A stretch of 64,000 nucleotides of DNA from Ariolimax columbianus (Eukaryota; Mollusca; Gastropoda; Stylommatophora; Arionidae): NCBI GenBank assembly GCA_036924085.1, contig JAVGWX010000004.1, positions 80,120,941 to 80,184,940 of the forward strand. The letters run 5' to 3'. The notes under the pieces were generated by a model. That model saw nothing but the letters and a program-made list of their open reading frames with translations, was not told the origin of the DNA and did not search any database. A program made the translations under genes and the position numbers. This document shows, in pieces, positions 21,191 to 30,238 of this stretch (its first letter is position 1; each line of letters opens with the position of its first letter).

Positions 21191-22519
21191 TATGAATCGT
21201 ACATCATGGCACACATGTCTTCATGAAGGTGCAGCGTCACATGGGGCATCCATAACATCATCAGCTGAAAAACGTAGACGGACTGAAAATAACGCGAGAT
21301 TAAGCCTTCACATGATGCGCACTTTTCTAGCCTACACTGCCCGAGGTGTTTTAAGACCGACGTCGAGCCTTACAGTCACCGTCGAAATCATCGACTGACT
21401 GACCATTCTCCAAATGGATGAACACAGACAGTGGTCATCGCCACACGTGATGGACGAAAATAATCAGTATCGTATATGAGTAAGGGCAGGCTGTACTGGT
21501 GAAAACAGAAATAGATCATTGCAATATTGTTATTCTAGGGCTGGCAGAGACAGGTATGAGCGCACCGTACAACCGCTTCTTGTGGATGCGCTCATCTGGC
21601 ATGTGAACAACGTGTACCAGCCCACAATAGCTGAGTTATTTTCAGAAGTGTATGGATGCTCAACATGTTAGTTTCAACAAGGATTTCAGAGCTAGACACT
21701 TTCTACTGCCACATGATCTGGAGCAGCCTACATAGACAGCTCAAGTGAAAACGATTGATCGGTCTGACATTTCTGCTTTACACTGTCCATGTTTCACAGG
21801 CATGCAACATTGTGAACAACACCACAAACACGATAAACCTATACCGTGGTGACGACACTAATGCCTTATCGGCTCCAGACGATTGCTTGGAGCCTCCTAA
21901 ACACAGAGCTCGTCTTAGCAAACCTATTATTGACCACATGGTAGATACTGGCCTTTCTAGTGAGAGTACTGCCTAGGTAGGTGAGGCTAGCTACCGTCTG
22001 TGGACGCTGGTCCTAAACAGTAATGTTAGGCTCCTCAGAGGCAGGCTGGAAGAGAATTCCGTTTTCCTAGTGTTAATCGGCGGAACAAAGTTACTGCACA
22101 CCACCGAAAACCCTGTTATTGTGGACTGAAAATCTTTTTATGAGCATGTGATGAGGGCACAATCGTTCATGAACAGGAGATCCAAGATCGTGGCTTCTCT
22201 CGCCTTGGTGTAAGATTTCACCCATATACGCGTATCTAAGCATAAACAGTCTTGTAAGGCGTGTCCGTTCTCTACGCTGCTTGTCAGAACGCACACGCCA
22301 GTGACAGACATAATCTTAATTTGTGTTCTTAATTCTTAGTCGACCTGTACTTATACAGAGGCAGATGCTCTAATACAGGTCCAAGATCTGGTATGAGCTG
22401 GATGTAGCTAGGAGAAAGGTTTCCTGCATAACGGTCTAGGTTCGAGCAGTTTAATACTCCTAATACTCCGCTGGTTTGGAACAAATGCTTACGGAGGGTG
22501 GTTAACCGATGTGCCGAGT
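21191..22519. other. Upstream region of receptor-like gene 1
   Basis: Nearly identical to 42,722-44,050 in unit 2. It contains a 73-codon ORF (21,755-21,976) whose start resembles a signal peptide ('LLYTVHVSQA'). The same bases also resemble a 3' splice site ('ctgtccatgtttcacag' ending 21,799). No upstream exon of the receptor gene could be proven. No repeat family recognised. Confidence 0.35.
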
Positions 22520-22649
22520 CCATGTGAATAGACTCAAACACTAGAGGAAAGTAAACTGTTTTCGCCATCTATACTGCTCCAAACAAGCCACCTACCCATG
22601 ATCGGTGTTATGACATGACACATAGTTAGTCGCTTCTTACAACATGCTC
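22520..22649 (-). mobile_element. SINE 3' fragment, minus strand
   Basis: The reverse complement contains 'gagcatgttgtaagaagcga', 'gtatagatggcgaaaac' and 'tctagtgtttgagtctatt', matching the middle and end of the SINE at 9,480. Head absent. The same fragment is in unit 2 at 44,051-44,180. Confidence 0.6.
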
Positions 22650-22920
22650 TGTAGCAGAGTCCAGGTTTTCACTGGGGTTTTTCTATCTAGAATGTTACCC
22701 CATGTATCCACATCATTCATGACCACACAGGAATTAACATAGTACGCAGCAGGTGGCATGTTTAGTATATCATACTAATACAACAACTATTAAAGTGAGT
22801 GCAATGAGATTACAAAGAACACAAGAACTATTTTTATCTAAATAGATACGCGGAGTTTAAAATCATCAGCTATTTAATGTTGCTCCAGACTACCGCAGAC
22901 TCCCCTCCTATTATCTGGTG
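22650..22920 (+). mobile_element. 5' part of the LTR-like repeat
   Basis: 'tgtagcagagtccaggtttt' onward follows 7,705-7,980 with moderate divergence ('tctatctagaatgttacccc', 'aacaactattaaa', 'tatctaaatagata'). Only the first 270 bases or so are present, about 200 bases ahead of the receptor-like ORF. Confidence 0.6.
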
Positions 22921-23113
22921 TCACGAAGACCCCGGCTGACCACTCGGGACCTTGTTCTAATTTGTGTTAAGGGGCTTTTTAATGGTACAGCCTGCTCTCA
23001 AACGAAATTGGGTCACCAAAATATACGCTTCGCACATTTTATTTGCATATATTTCAGATTTATTTTTTAGTCATTTGTTAATAAATGTGTTTTTATTCTC
23101 ACTAAATGTGTGA

Positions 23114-24460
23114 ATGTTTATTGCAATTATTGATATCTTTTTCTGCATTATTCTTGTCTTTGCTCACATTTTATTGTTGTTAACAGATCTGGAAGATATT
23201 AATGAGGAAATGAAACAACAGAAGGTTCATATATGCGCTGTACAGGCATCCTGCCAAAGTCGATTTTGCTTTTTACAAAATATACTTGTAAACCTTTTAT
23301 ACTGGAGAGCTATAACAACTGAGAACGCCAATACTATATATCTCAATTCCTGTGATAAATGCAGGTATAGATATATTTATAATATTACAAACACATTCAG
23401 TTACTCGGTGACCATTTCTTCTAACCCAGACAGAGCCTGTCACTGGGAATGTGAAATTCGTATACAATCTGTCAGAGATAACAGCCGGCTATGTCTTGCG
23501 CAGGAAGGAATACAAAGCCAGATTAATGACAGCAATGTATTTTTGTTCGTTTATGACGGCGTAGAGCAAGAAAGAATAATGTTTCAACTGAATTATGCTC
23601 AACGTAATACATATGGCAATGAAATTTGCACGAAGAATAATTCAATAGATTTCCATCTGATCAACAAGGCAGCAAGCAAAAATACTAGTATAGATCAACT
23701 TCGTATTAATTTACGGGTGTTAGATATTGAAAACCCTGAGCGCAGGATCTACCTAGGTGGGCTCTCCTGTGGTACAGTTTATCAGCTATTAAACAGCAAT
23801 ATTAGCATTTATAACCAACCAGAACACAATGAGACGGAAACGTTTGGGAACAGTTTACCTAGTCTATGCGTTATTAAATTAGAAATGATAGAAGATAATA
23901 TAAGCTCCGACAAAAGGATATGTTTTATTTATCTCCCTCCAGAACACGTGAACTGCCAAAGTGTTTGGACATTTTCCGTATTCACGACTTGGAATTATAC
24001 AGATGCAGACAAAATGACATACACTACACACTGTGAAGATGAACATGCTTTAAAAAGACATGTTTATTGCGCCGACATAGGTGTTCGTAAAATAACAGCG
24101 GTTATCAAAAGAGACATCAACGCCCTAAAGTCGATGAATTATACGAACATATTTCACTATATTGTCCTTGATTACAACAGATCTGAAGATAGTTTAAGGA
24201 ACTTATTATTTATTAATAAAAAATCAGGTAGGCATGCTGAATTTGAAAAGAACTTGAATAAGGTCTGGACTATAACAATTAGCATATTTGTTGTAATTAT
24301 ATTGGTTTTATTTTTAACTTGTATTGCTTTTGTAAAAAAGATCAAAGACGATTCAGATGAGAGCAATGAAACCGCCAATTCAAGTTCGTCTATCGAACAC
24401 AAGGATAGTCAGGACAGTACAGAAAAGTATAATACAGGGTCAACGGTGTCCCATGAGTAA
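23114..24460 (+). CDS. Type I membrane receptor-like protein, copy 1 (448 codons)
   Basis: I do not recognise a named family. The ORF encodes an N-terminal hydrophobic stretch (residues 2-24), an ectodomain to about residue 383 with 15 Cys, a transmembrane helix at 384-407 and a 41-residue acidic, Ser-rich tail ending 'TVSHE'. N-glycosylation sequons lie at residues 90, 175, 190, 229, 239, 262, 294, 342 and 355, as expected for a secreted surface. The ectodomain may hold two diverged CUB-like modules: 'CHWECEIRI' and 'LFVYDG' near 109-149, then 'LSCG' to 'HYIVLDYN' at 217-355. This is a weak resemblance. An in-frame TGA directly precedes the ATG, and the start context is poor. A splice acceptor at 23,186 suggests the true first exon lies upstream. 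Role inferred only from topology: a cell-surface receptor or adhesion protein. Its paralogue is at 44,645. The 41-bp minisatellite begins just after the stop codon, and no AATAAA precedes it. Confidence 0.75.
   Translation: MFIAIIDIFFCIILVFAHILLLLTDLEDINEEMKQQKVHICAVQASCQSRFCFLQNILVNLLYWRAITTENANTIYLNSCDKCRYRYIYNITNTFSYSVTISSNPDRACHWECEIRIQSVRDNSRLCLAQEGIQSQINDSNVFLFVYDGVEQERIMFQLNYAQRNTYGNEICTKNNSIDFHLINKAASKNTSIDQLRINLRVLDIENPERRIYLGGLSCGTVYQLLNSNISIYNQPEHNETETFGNSLPSLCVIKLEMIEDNISSDKRICFIYLPPEHVNCQSVWTFSVFTTWNYTDADKMTYTTHCEDEHALKRHVYCADIGVRKITAVIKRDINALKSMNYTNIFHYIVLDYNRSEDSLRNLLFINKKSGRHAEFEKNLNKVWTITISIFVVIILVLFLTCIAFVKKIKDDSDESNETANSSSSIEHKDSQDSTEKYNTGSTVSHE
23162..23186 (+). promoter_or_regulatory. 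Candidate 3' splice site at the start of the receptor ORF
   Basis: The run 'cacattttattgttgttaacag' is pyrimidine-rich and ends in AG. If used, the exon would begin at 23,187 in phase 1, the usual phase after a signal-peptide exon. The hydrophobic first 24 codons of the ORF would then be intron read-through. Confidence 0.4.
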
Positions 24461-24463
24461 TAT

Positions 24464-25690
24464 ACATGAAGGTGTAAAGGGATAGGATTATCTGCCCAGG
24501 GGTATATGAAGGGATTAAAGAATGGGGCGATCTGAGTAGGTGGAGATGAAGTTGACTAAAGGACGGTAAGATCTGTTTAGGTTGAGATGAAGGGGACTAA
24601 ATGACGGGACGATCTGTTAAGGTTGAGATGAAGGGGACTAAAGGACGGGTCCATCTGTTTAGGTTGAGATGAAGAGGACTATAGGACGGGACGATCTTTT
24701 AGGTTGAGATGAAGAGGACTAAAGGACGGGACGATCTGTTTAGGTGGAGATGAAGAGGACTAAAGGACGGGACGATCTGTTTAGATGGAGATGAAGGGGA
24801 CTAAAGGACGGGACGATCTGTTTAGGTGGAGATGAAGGGGACTAAAGGACGAGACGATCTGTTTAGGTTGAGATGTACGTGACTAAAGGACGAGAAGATC
24901 TGGTTAGGTTGAGATGTACGTGACTAAAGGACGAGACGATCTGGTTAGGTTGAGATGAAGGGGACTAAAGGACGGGACGATCTGTTTAGGTGGAGATGAA
25001 GGGGACTAAAGGACGAGACGATCTGTTTAGGTTGAGATGTACGTGACTAAAGGACGAGAAGATCTGGTTAGGTTGAGATGTACGTGACTAAAGGACGAGA
25101 AGATCTGGTTAGGTTGAGATGTACGTGACTAAAGGACGAGACGATCTGGTTAGGTTGAGATGTACGTGACTAAAGGACGGGACGAGCTGTTTAGGTTGAG
25201 ATGTACGTGACTAAAGGACGAGACGATCTGGTTAGGTTGAGATGTACGTGACTAAAGGACGAGACGATCTGGTTAGGTTGAGATGTACGTGACTAAAGGA
25301 CGGGATGAGCTGTTTAGGTTGAGATGAACTGGAATTAGGGCTGGGAAGATCGACAAAAGTGGAAATTAAGGGTATTACGGAATGTAACTATCTGCCTAGG
25401 TGAGCAAGAACGGGACTTAGGGGTGGGAGGATCATCGTAGGTTATTCGAAGGTGATTATGGGACGGTGATAACTGGACGGCACAATCTGCCAACCTGGAT
25501 AAGAAGGTGAAAAAAGGACGGTGATTTCTGGACGGCACAATCAGCCAAGGTAGGCAAGAATGCGATTAAATAACGTGACGATTTGCTTTGGTGGATAAGA
25601 AGGTGATTAAGGGAAGGTGATTACTGGACGGGAAAATCTGCTTTAGGTGGACAAGAAGGTGATTAATGGACAACCCAATCTGCCTAGAGG
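24464..25690. repeat. 41-bp minisatellite array between gene 1 and unit 2
   Basis: Degenerate units start within about 10 bases of the gene 1 stop codon ('atgaaggtgtaaagggatag', then 'gattatctgcccaggggt'). They become regular from about 24,540. The core 24,840-25,310 is unusually uniform, with many repeats of 'gagatgtacgtgactaaagg', which suggests recent local expansion. From 25,320 the array decays again into 25,691. Confidence 0.94.
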
Positions 25691-25942
25691 GACTTAATAT
25701 TTTGAATATTTTGTGGCACAATATGACCAGATGGGCTTGAGAATGCCCAAACTGCGTAGATCAGTGGTTCTCAAACTCTTTCTTACCGCCAAGCTACCCA
25801 TTCCACATGTAAGAGTGGCATTGCTATCCCTGCAGTTTCCATTATTGCCTACCTCAAGCGATGCATTCCAAATAATATGTTTCTAGTATTGTTATTTTGG
25901 TTCGCATTTGTGAGGGTTCGTTAACTTGGATTATTGTTATTG
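25691..25942. other. Minisatellite flank, unit 2
   Basis: Matches 7,331-7,603, including the hAT-like 'cagtggttctcaaact' at 25,762. No gene. Confidence 0.4.
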
Positions 25943-25966
25943 TGTAGCAGGATCCAGGTTTCCACT

Positions 25967-27394
25967 GGACTTAAAGTCAAGCTACGAAGAAGTGAAGTTT
26001 GTGGGAAAATGTACAGATGGATCAGCCACTACCTAAAAAATAGAACAGCCAGAGTTCAAGTACAAGGGCATATGAGCAAAAAGATGACACTTGAGCAGGG
26101 AGTACCCCAAAGAGGAGTACTGTCACCCACACTCTTCCTGGTGTATATAAATAACATCACTGAGAACATACCAAGAAGAGTCCACAGCTCCATGTTTGCA
26201 GACGATCTGGCTATGTGGACCTCTGAAAAGAATCTCACCATAGCAAGTAATCGGATACAGCAGGCCCTAACATCGCTGGAGGAGTGGGCGAACTCATGGC
26301 TTGTCAAAATAAATGAGGAAAAAAACAACATGTACGATATTCTCGGTTTCAAACAAACTCCAAAACACAAAATTAAGTCTTAACGGCAAATATCAGCCTC
26401 CAAACTACCTGGGAGTCACATTTGATCAGCGCATGACATGGAAAATTCAGATCGAGAGAAACCGAATGAAAGCCAGAGAAAGAATGGCAATCATGAGGAA
26501 ATTTGTTGGCACAAGCTGGGGAGCAGACGAAAGTATACTAAAGAAACTGTACACTGGAAGAGTGAGACCAGTTCTCGAGTATGGCATTGCGGCATGGACA
26601 ACAGCTGCAAAGCCGAACTTTGACAAAATTACAAACTCCAGAACCAAGCCATGAGAGTTATAACAGGAGGCATGAAGTCAACGCCAATTGTAGAGCTGGA
26701 ACAGATTACAAATCTGCAATCCATGACCGACAGAAGAGACTGCAAAGCCCAGCAGCAAGCACAAAAACTCAGAAGACTGACAGACTATCCAATGCATAAG
26801 CGACTAAATAATTTTGGAAATGGGAAACTAAAGCGGAGAAACTTTGCAGAAATAGCCAAAGCAAAGATGAACGAAGACCCTATGAACGCACTGACAACAC
26901 CAAAGCTCATCCCTACTGTACGCAAACCTACCTGGAGGCAGCATATATTTCAAGAGGTGGTAGAAAATATACCAGGTATTGGAAACAAGAACAGCCAGAC
27001 TAAAAAAGAAAGAAGAGACATAACCCTGAGGTACATAACGAAAAACTACCCAAGCATGGACTGGACCAATGCATATACGCTCTGTAACAAACACAACACA
27101 GAACGGAGGGGCAGGGGTATTCTTGAGCCTACCAAATGGTAGAAAAATAACACTGGCAGTGGCAACTGGAAAATACACAGAGCGGAGGCAGAGGCACTGA
27201 GGGCTGCAGTAGAAGAAATGGTGACATGCAAAAGAAATGAAAGCCATATAGTCCTGCTTACAGATGCCCTGGCCGTAGTAACAGCACTGAAAAGCTAGAA
27301 AAATACTGAACTTAATGATTTAAGAGCAGTACTCTGTCAGCAGTCCGCATCAAAAAGAGTAGTGGTACAGTGGGTTCCATCCCACTGTAACATC
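25967..27394 (+). pseudogene. RNase H-type LINE fragment with several frameshifts
   Basis: Begins mid reverse transcriptase ('LKVKLRRSEVCGKMYRW'), includes 'FADDLAMWT' near 26,200, 'TWKIQIERNRMKARERMAI', 'LRRLTDYPMHKRLNN' and RNase H pieces. It ends at 'WVPSHCN' where it runs into a CT microsatellite. Frameshifts occur after 'VKINEEKN' (extra A in an A-run), near 26,632 (a 1-base loss shared with the copy at 3,652) and around 27,090. 'GVLSPTLFLVYIN' is intact. The 3' end is lost. Confidence 0.88.
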
Positions 27395-27420
27395 TCTCTC
27401 TCTCTCTCTCTCTCTCTCTT
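27395..27420. repeat. (CT)n microsatellite
   Basis: About 13 CT dinucleotides, the counterpart of 8,459-8,498. It serves as the junction between the LINE fragment and the rest of the LTR-like repeat. Confidence 0.95.
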
Positions 27421-27914
27421 CAAGGCCATTCTGCTTGAGCTAAACTTTTTCTAGTATAATATAGTCTCAAGCAGTAGCAGAGCTATCCAATGGCCAGTCT
27501 GTGGGATGTCTCGACCCAGCCATTCAGCTGCCATTGGAACGGATCACTCTAACTCCTGTCACTCAATCCACACTACCCAAATCGGAACGTCAGTGGTCAG
27601 CACATATCCTCCTACATGTCTAGACACCTTCTTTCCCCCAACGCCGTTTTCCTTTGTTGACTTAGTATCAAGACGGTGAGTCACCTTGGCGTAGTGTCGA
27701 GACGGAGAGTAACCTTGGCACACATTCAGGTACCTTTGCTTTCAGAGTCGCCGACCACATTACCCATGCCCTAAACGGCCATGCTTGGTCTGGAACTGTT
27801 ACAATTGTTGTTTTACAAATGTAATATCAATATAAAATATTGATGGATTTTTAAACTTGAATAAAAATGTGGTTTAAAAAAGAACAACTTTAGTACTAGT
27901 CCGACTAACTTAAC

Positions 27915-28340
27915 TGAACGTTGCATATTTATACTGGGTTAGAAGACTACAGAGCATGTATACAACCAGTTTTTGAAGGGTTGTTCAATCTATATGCGAG
28001 TACATCTTTAATAGACTCAAATACTAGAACTTTAGTAGACCCTCAGCCAGTTAGACACCATTTATAGCTGCTCTTAACAAACCACCTGGTGAAAGGTACA
28101 AACAACTTGGATAGATTTTTAACTTCACTTTTGTCCGGGCAGCGGATGTTAAGCCTACTCTTTTCTATTCCAAACTGCCAAGGCATTTTTAACGAGCCCG
28201 ACACTTAACACGGGCGTCCAAACTCACTGCCCAGTGATCAGGGCAATTTTTACCCATATGATCCACGTGAGAAATCCCAATCTTCACCATGATTCGAACC
28301 CGCGACCTACGTCAACTAAAGCGGACACCTTACTTCGAGT
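27915..28340 (-). mobile_element. tRNA-derived SINE, minus strand, unit 2
   Basis: Counterpart of 8,985-9,440. B box on the minus strand 'cgcgggttcgaatcat' (plus 28,289 onward) is closer to consensus than in unit 1. The 3' end 27,915-28,005 again matches the CR1-like terminus. Confidence 0.75.
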
Positions 28341-28389
28341 TCACCAAGTCCCCTAAATTGAAAGATAATTTTCCTCTTGAAATAACCGA

Positions 28390-28655
28390 ATGGTTAGCCG
28401 AGGTCTTTGTGTATGGCAAAGATATGAATAGCACCACTGCCCCACAGAGAGCATGTCGTAAGACATGGCATAACGCTGACCATGCTTAGGTGCTTTGTTA
28501 AGAGCAGCATATATGGCGCCTAGAAGGCTGCGGGTCTATTTCGTTCTAGTGTTTGTCTATTAAGACGGAATCGTTCATCGGTTAATCACCCTGTAAAAAA
28601 CTTCATACATACATAATCTGTAGAGCCTTCTAGTCCAGTATAAAGACGTTAACTT
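28390..28655 (+). mobile_element. SINE 3' part with LINE-like tail, unit 2
   Basis: Counterpart of 9,480-9,745, ending 'gtagagccttctagtccagt' then 'ataaagacgttaacttaa'. It retains 'ctagaaggctgcgggtctat', a block missing from the unit 1 copy. Confidence 0.65.
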
Positions 28656-28659
28656 AATT

Positions 28660-29030
28660 TGTATCCCCTGGTTGAGGTAAAATCCTTCGAAACAAAATGC
28701 TACAGAAAGATCATCAGAATACCCTGGTCGGAGAAACAGACAAATTTATACATTCGGCAAGAGTTGATCTTAGAGGAGAACGGGTTTCTCAATTCCACTT
28801 TGGCTAGAAAGTGCAAATACTTTGGTCACATCAAGAGACCCAACGGTCTCGAGAGAATAGTGATGAACGGTAGGGTGCAAGGCAAAATAGAAGGGCTAGA
28901 CCAAGAAGACGATGACACCAAGATATCCAGGAATGCCTGGGTATGACTGTGGTGGAGGCAGGCATTTTGGCAAGGGAACAATTTTCTTTTAGACAGACTG
29001 TGATGGGAGCGACGTTCTATAAAGGACATG
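28660..29030 (+). pseudogene. RTE-like reverse transcriptase C terminus, longer copy
   Basis: The frame from 28,659 reads 'VKSFETKCYRKIIRIPWSEK', 'LARKCKYFGHIKRPNGLERI', 'NGRVQGKIEG' and 'ISRNAWV', the standard order for the C-terminal part of RTE-like ORFs. It then meets stops ('LWWRQAFWQG' continues the homology). About 125 bases at its start are missing from units 1 and 3. Confidence 0.75.
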
Positions 29031-29285
29031 CTACTACATGATGGTTGAGGTGATGGAACAAGGTCAATTTCAAGTTTTCCAACTGATTGAAAAGTGTGCT
29101 CGGTTAAGAGATAAGCTCGGGGCAGATTCAAATGGTACATACGTCACATCAACCTCCAGTGAGGAAAATGGAGATGAAGTCGGGAGCGTTAGCAACACAG
29201 AGAATACAAGCCATAAAATGGCAGCTTAGACAAACTGACAGAGAGTGCAGACAAAGATCTTCAAACTCAGAACTCAGACACCGCC

Positions 29286-30225
29286 ACATAATTTACTTAA
29301 TATATTTATACTGGTGTAGAAGACTCTACAGTTTTATTTACACCACCTTGCTCTAAAAGCTAAGCGCATCCAATTTATTCTTAAATACATAAACTGTCCC
29401 TGTCTCCTCTACCTCCCTTCGCAATACATTCCAAGCATTCAGCACTCTCTGACCATAAAAAATATTTCCTAATATCTGGCTTGGCTTGGCTTCGTTCGTT
29501 CTCAATCTTCCGCTTCCAAACCCTGAAAGGGCTTACGTAGCAGTATGTAGTCCAGAGAACGGAATGCGTTGTGTTGTAGTTTAAAGCTGGTCTGCGATAT
29601 TTGCACCTTTCGGTCCAACACATCCGACTTCATCAAGTATTTTTTTAGTACCAGGTTAGCATTCCCTCTTCGATCCCTTCTCCTTAGCCAGTCTGCCCTG
29701 CAGCAGCCTGTTATCCAGGATCACCGCGTGGAGGTGTAGAAGGGTCTTGGCAGCTCTGGATTGCTGACCCTGACGCTAACAGTCAGCTATGGGTCGCTGA
29801 TCGCTGCAGCTCATGCGCTGCTCAGCATCTTGATCTCTTCCTAATATCTAATCTGGACCTCTCTCTGGTTAATTTGTAGCTATACCCTCTTGGTCTTGTG
29901 GGTGGCTGTATTAAAAAAACGTATTATAGTCTAATTTATCTATTCCTCTAATCATCTTATAAACCTGTATGAAGTAACCTCGAATTCGTCTCTCTTCTTA
30001 ACTTAACGTAACGTCTTTATACTGGTTTAGAAGACCCTGTAGAGTCTGTATACAACCAATTTCATTTCTATCACTTTGCTCTAAAAGCTATGCGCATCCA
30101 ATTTATTCTAGACACTGTAGGCCGGTTTTTCTGAGTCTTACCTCATAACTGTAATTCTGGAATCCCACTATACTCTTTCTCGCTCTTTTTTGTATTCTTT
30201 CCAGCATGTTTATATCCCCTCTATT
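29286..30225 (-). mobile_element. CR1-like LINE fragments, unit 2
   Basis: Counterpart of 10,256-11,110 plus a jump near 30,105 to C-terminal sequence. The reverse transcriptase core present in unit 1 is missing. Contains two 3' ends (29,300-29,340 and 30,000-30,070) and the nested retroposon at 29,478. It is interrupted at 30,226 by the LINE insertion and resumes at 33,651. Confidence 0.7.
29478..29837 (-). mobile_element. (AAGCC)-tailed retroposon with perfect 12-base flanks
   Basis: Flanked by identical 'ttcctaatatct' at 29,466-29,477 and 29,838-29,849, so the insertion is 360 bases. The minus-strand 3' end is 'gaagccaagccaagcc'. Same insertion as 10,462-10,848, hence older than the split of units 1 and 2. 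Confidence 0.82.
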
Positions 30226-30238
30226 ATAAGGGCTCCAC

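Larger units (their letters stand above)
25943..27803 (+). mobile_element. LTR-like repeat, unit 2 copy, split by LINE sequence
   Basis: Starts 'tgtagcaggatccagg' and ends 'ggaactgttaca' at 27,803. A 4-base 'attg' lies on each side (25,939-25,942 and 27,804-27,807), consistent with an LTR and its target-site duplication, though four bases can match by chance. The interior (about 27-750 bases in, by comparison with unit 1) has been replaced by the LINE piece 25,967-27,394. Confidence 0.4.

Noticed and set aside
24172..24402. Minus-strand 76-codon ORF over the receptor tail
   Set aside because: Antisense of the transmembrane and tail coding region, absent as a frame in the paralogue.
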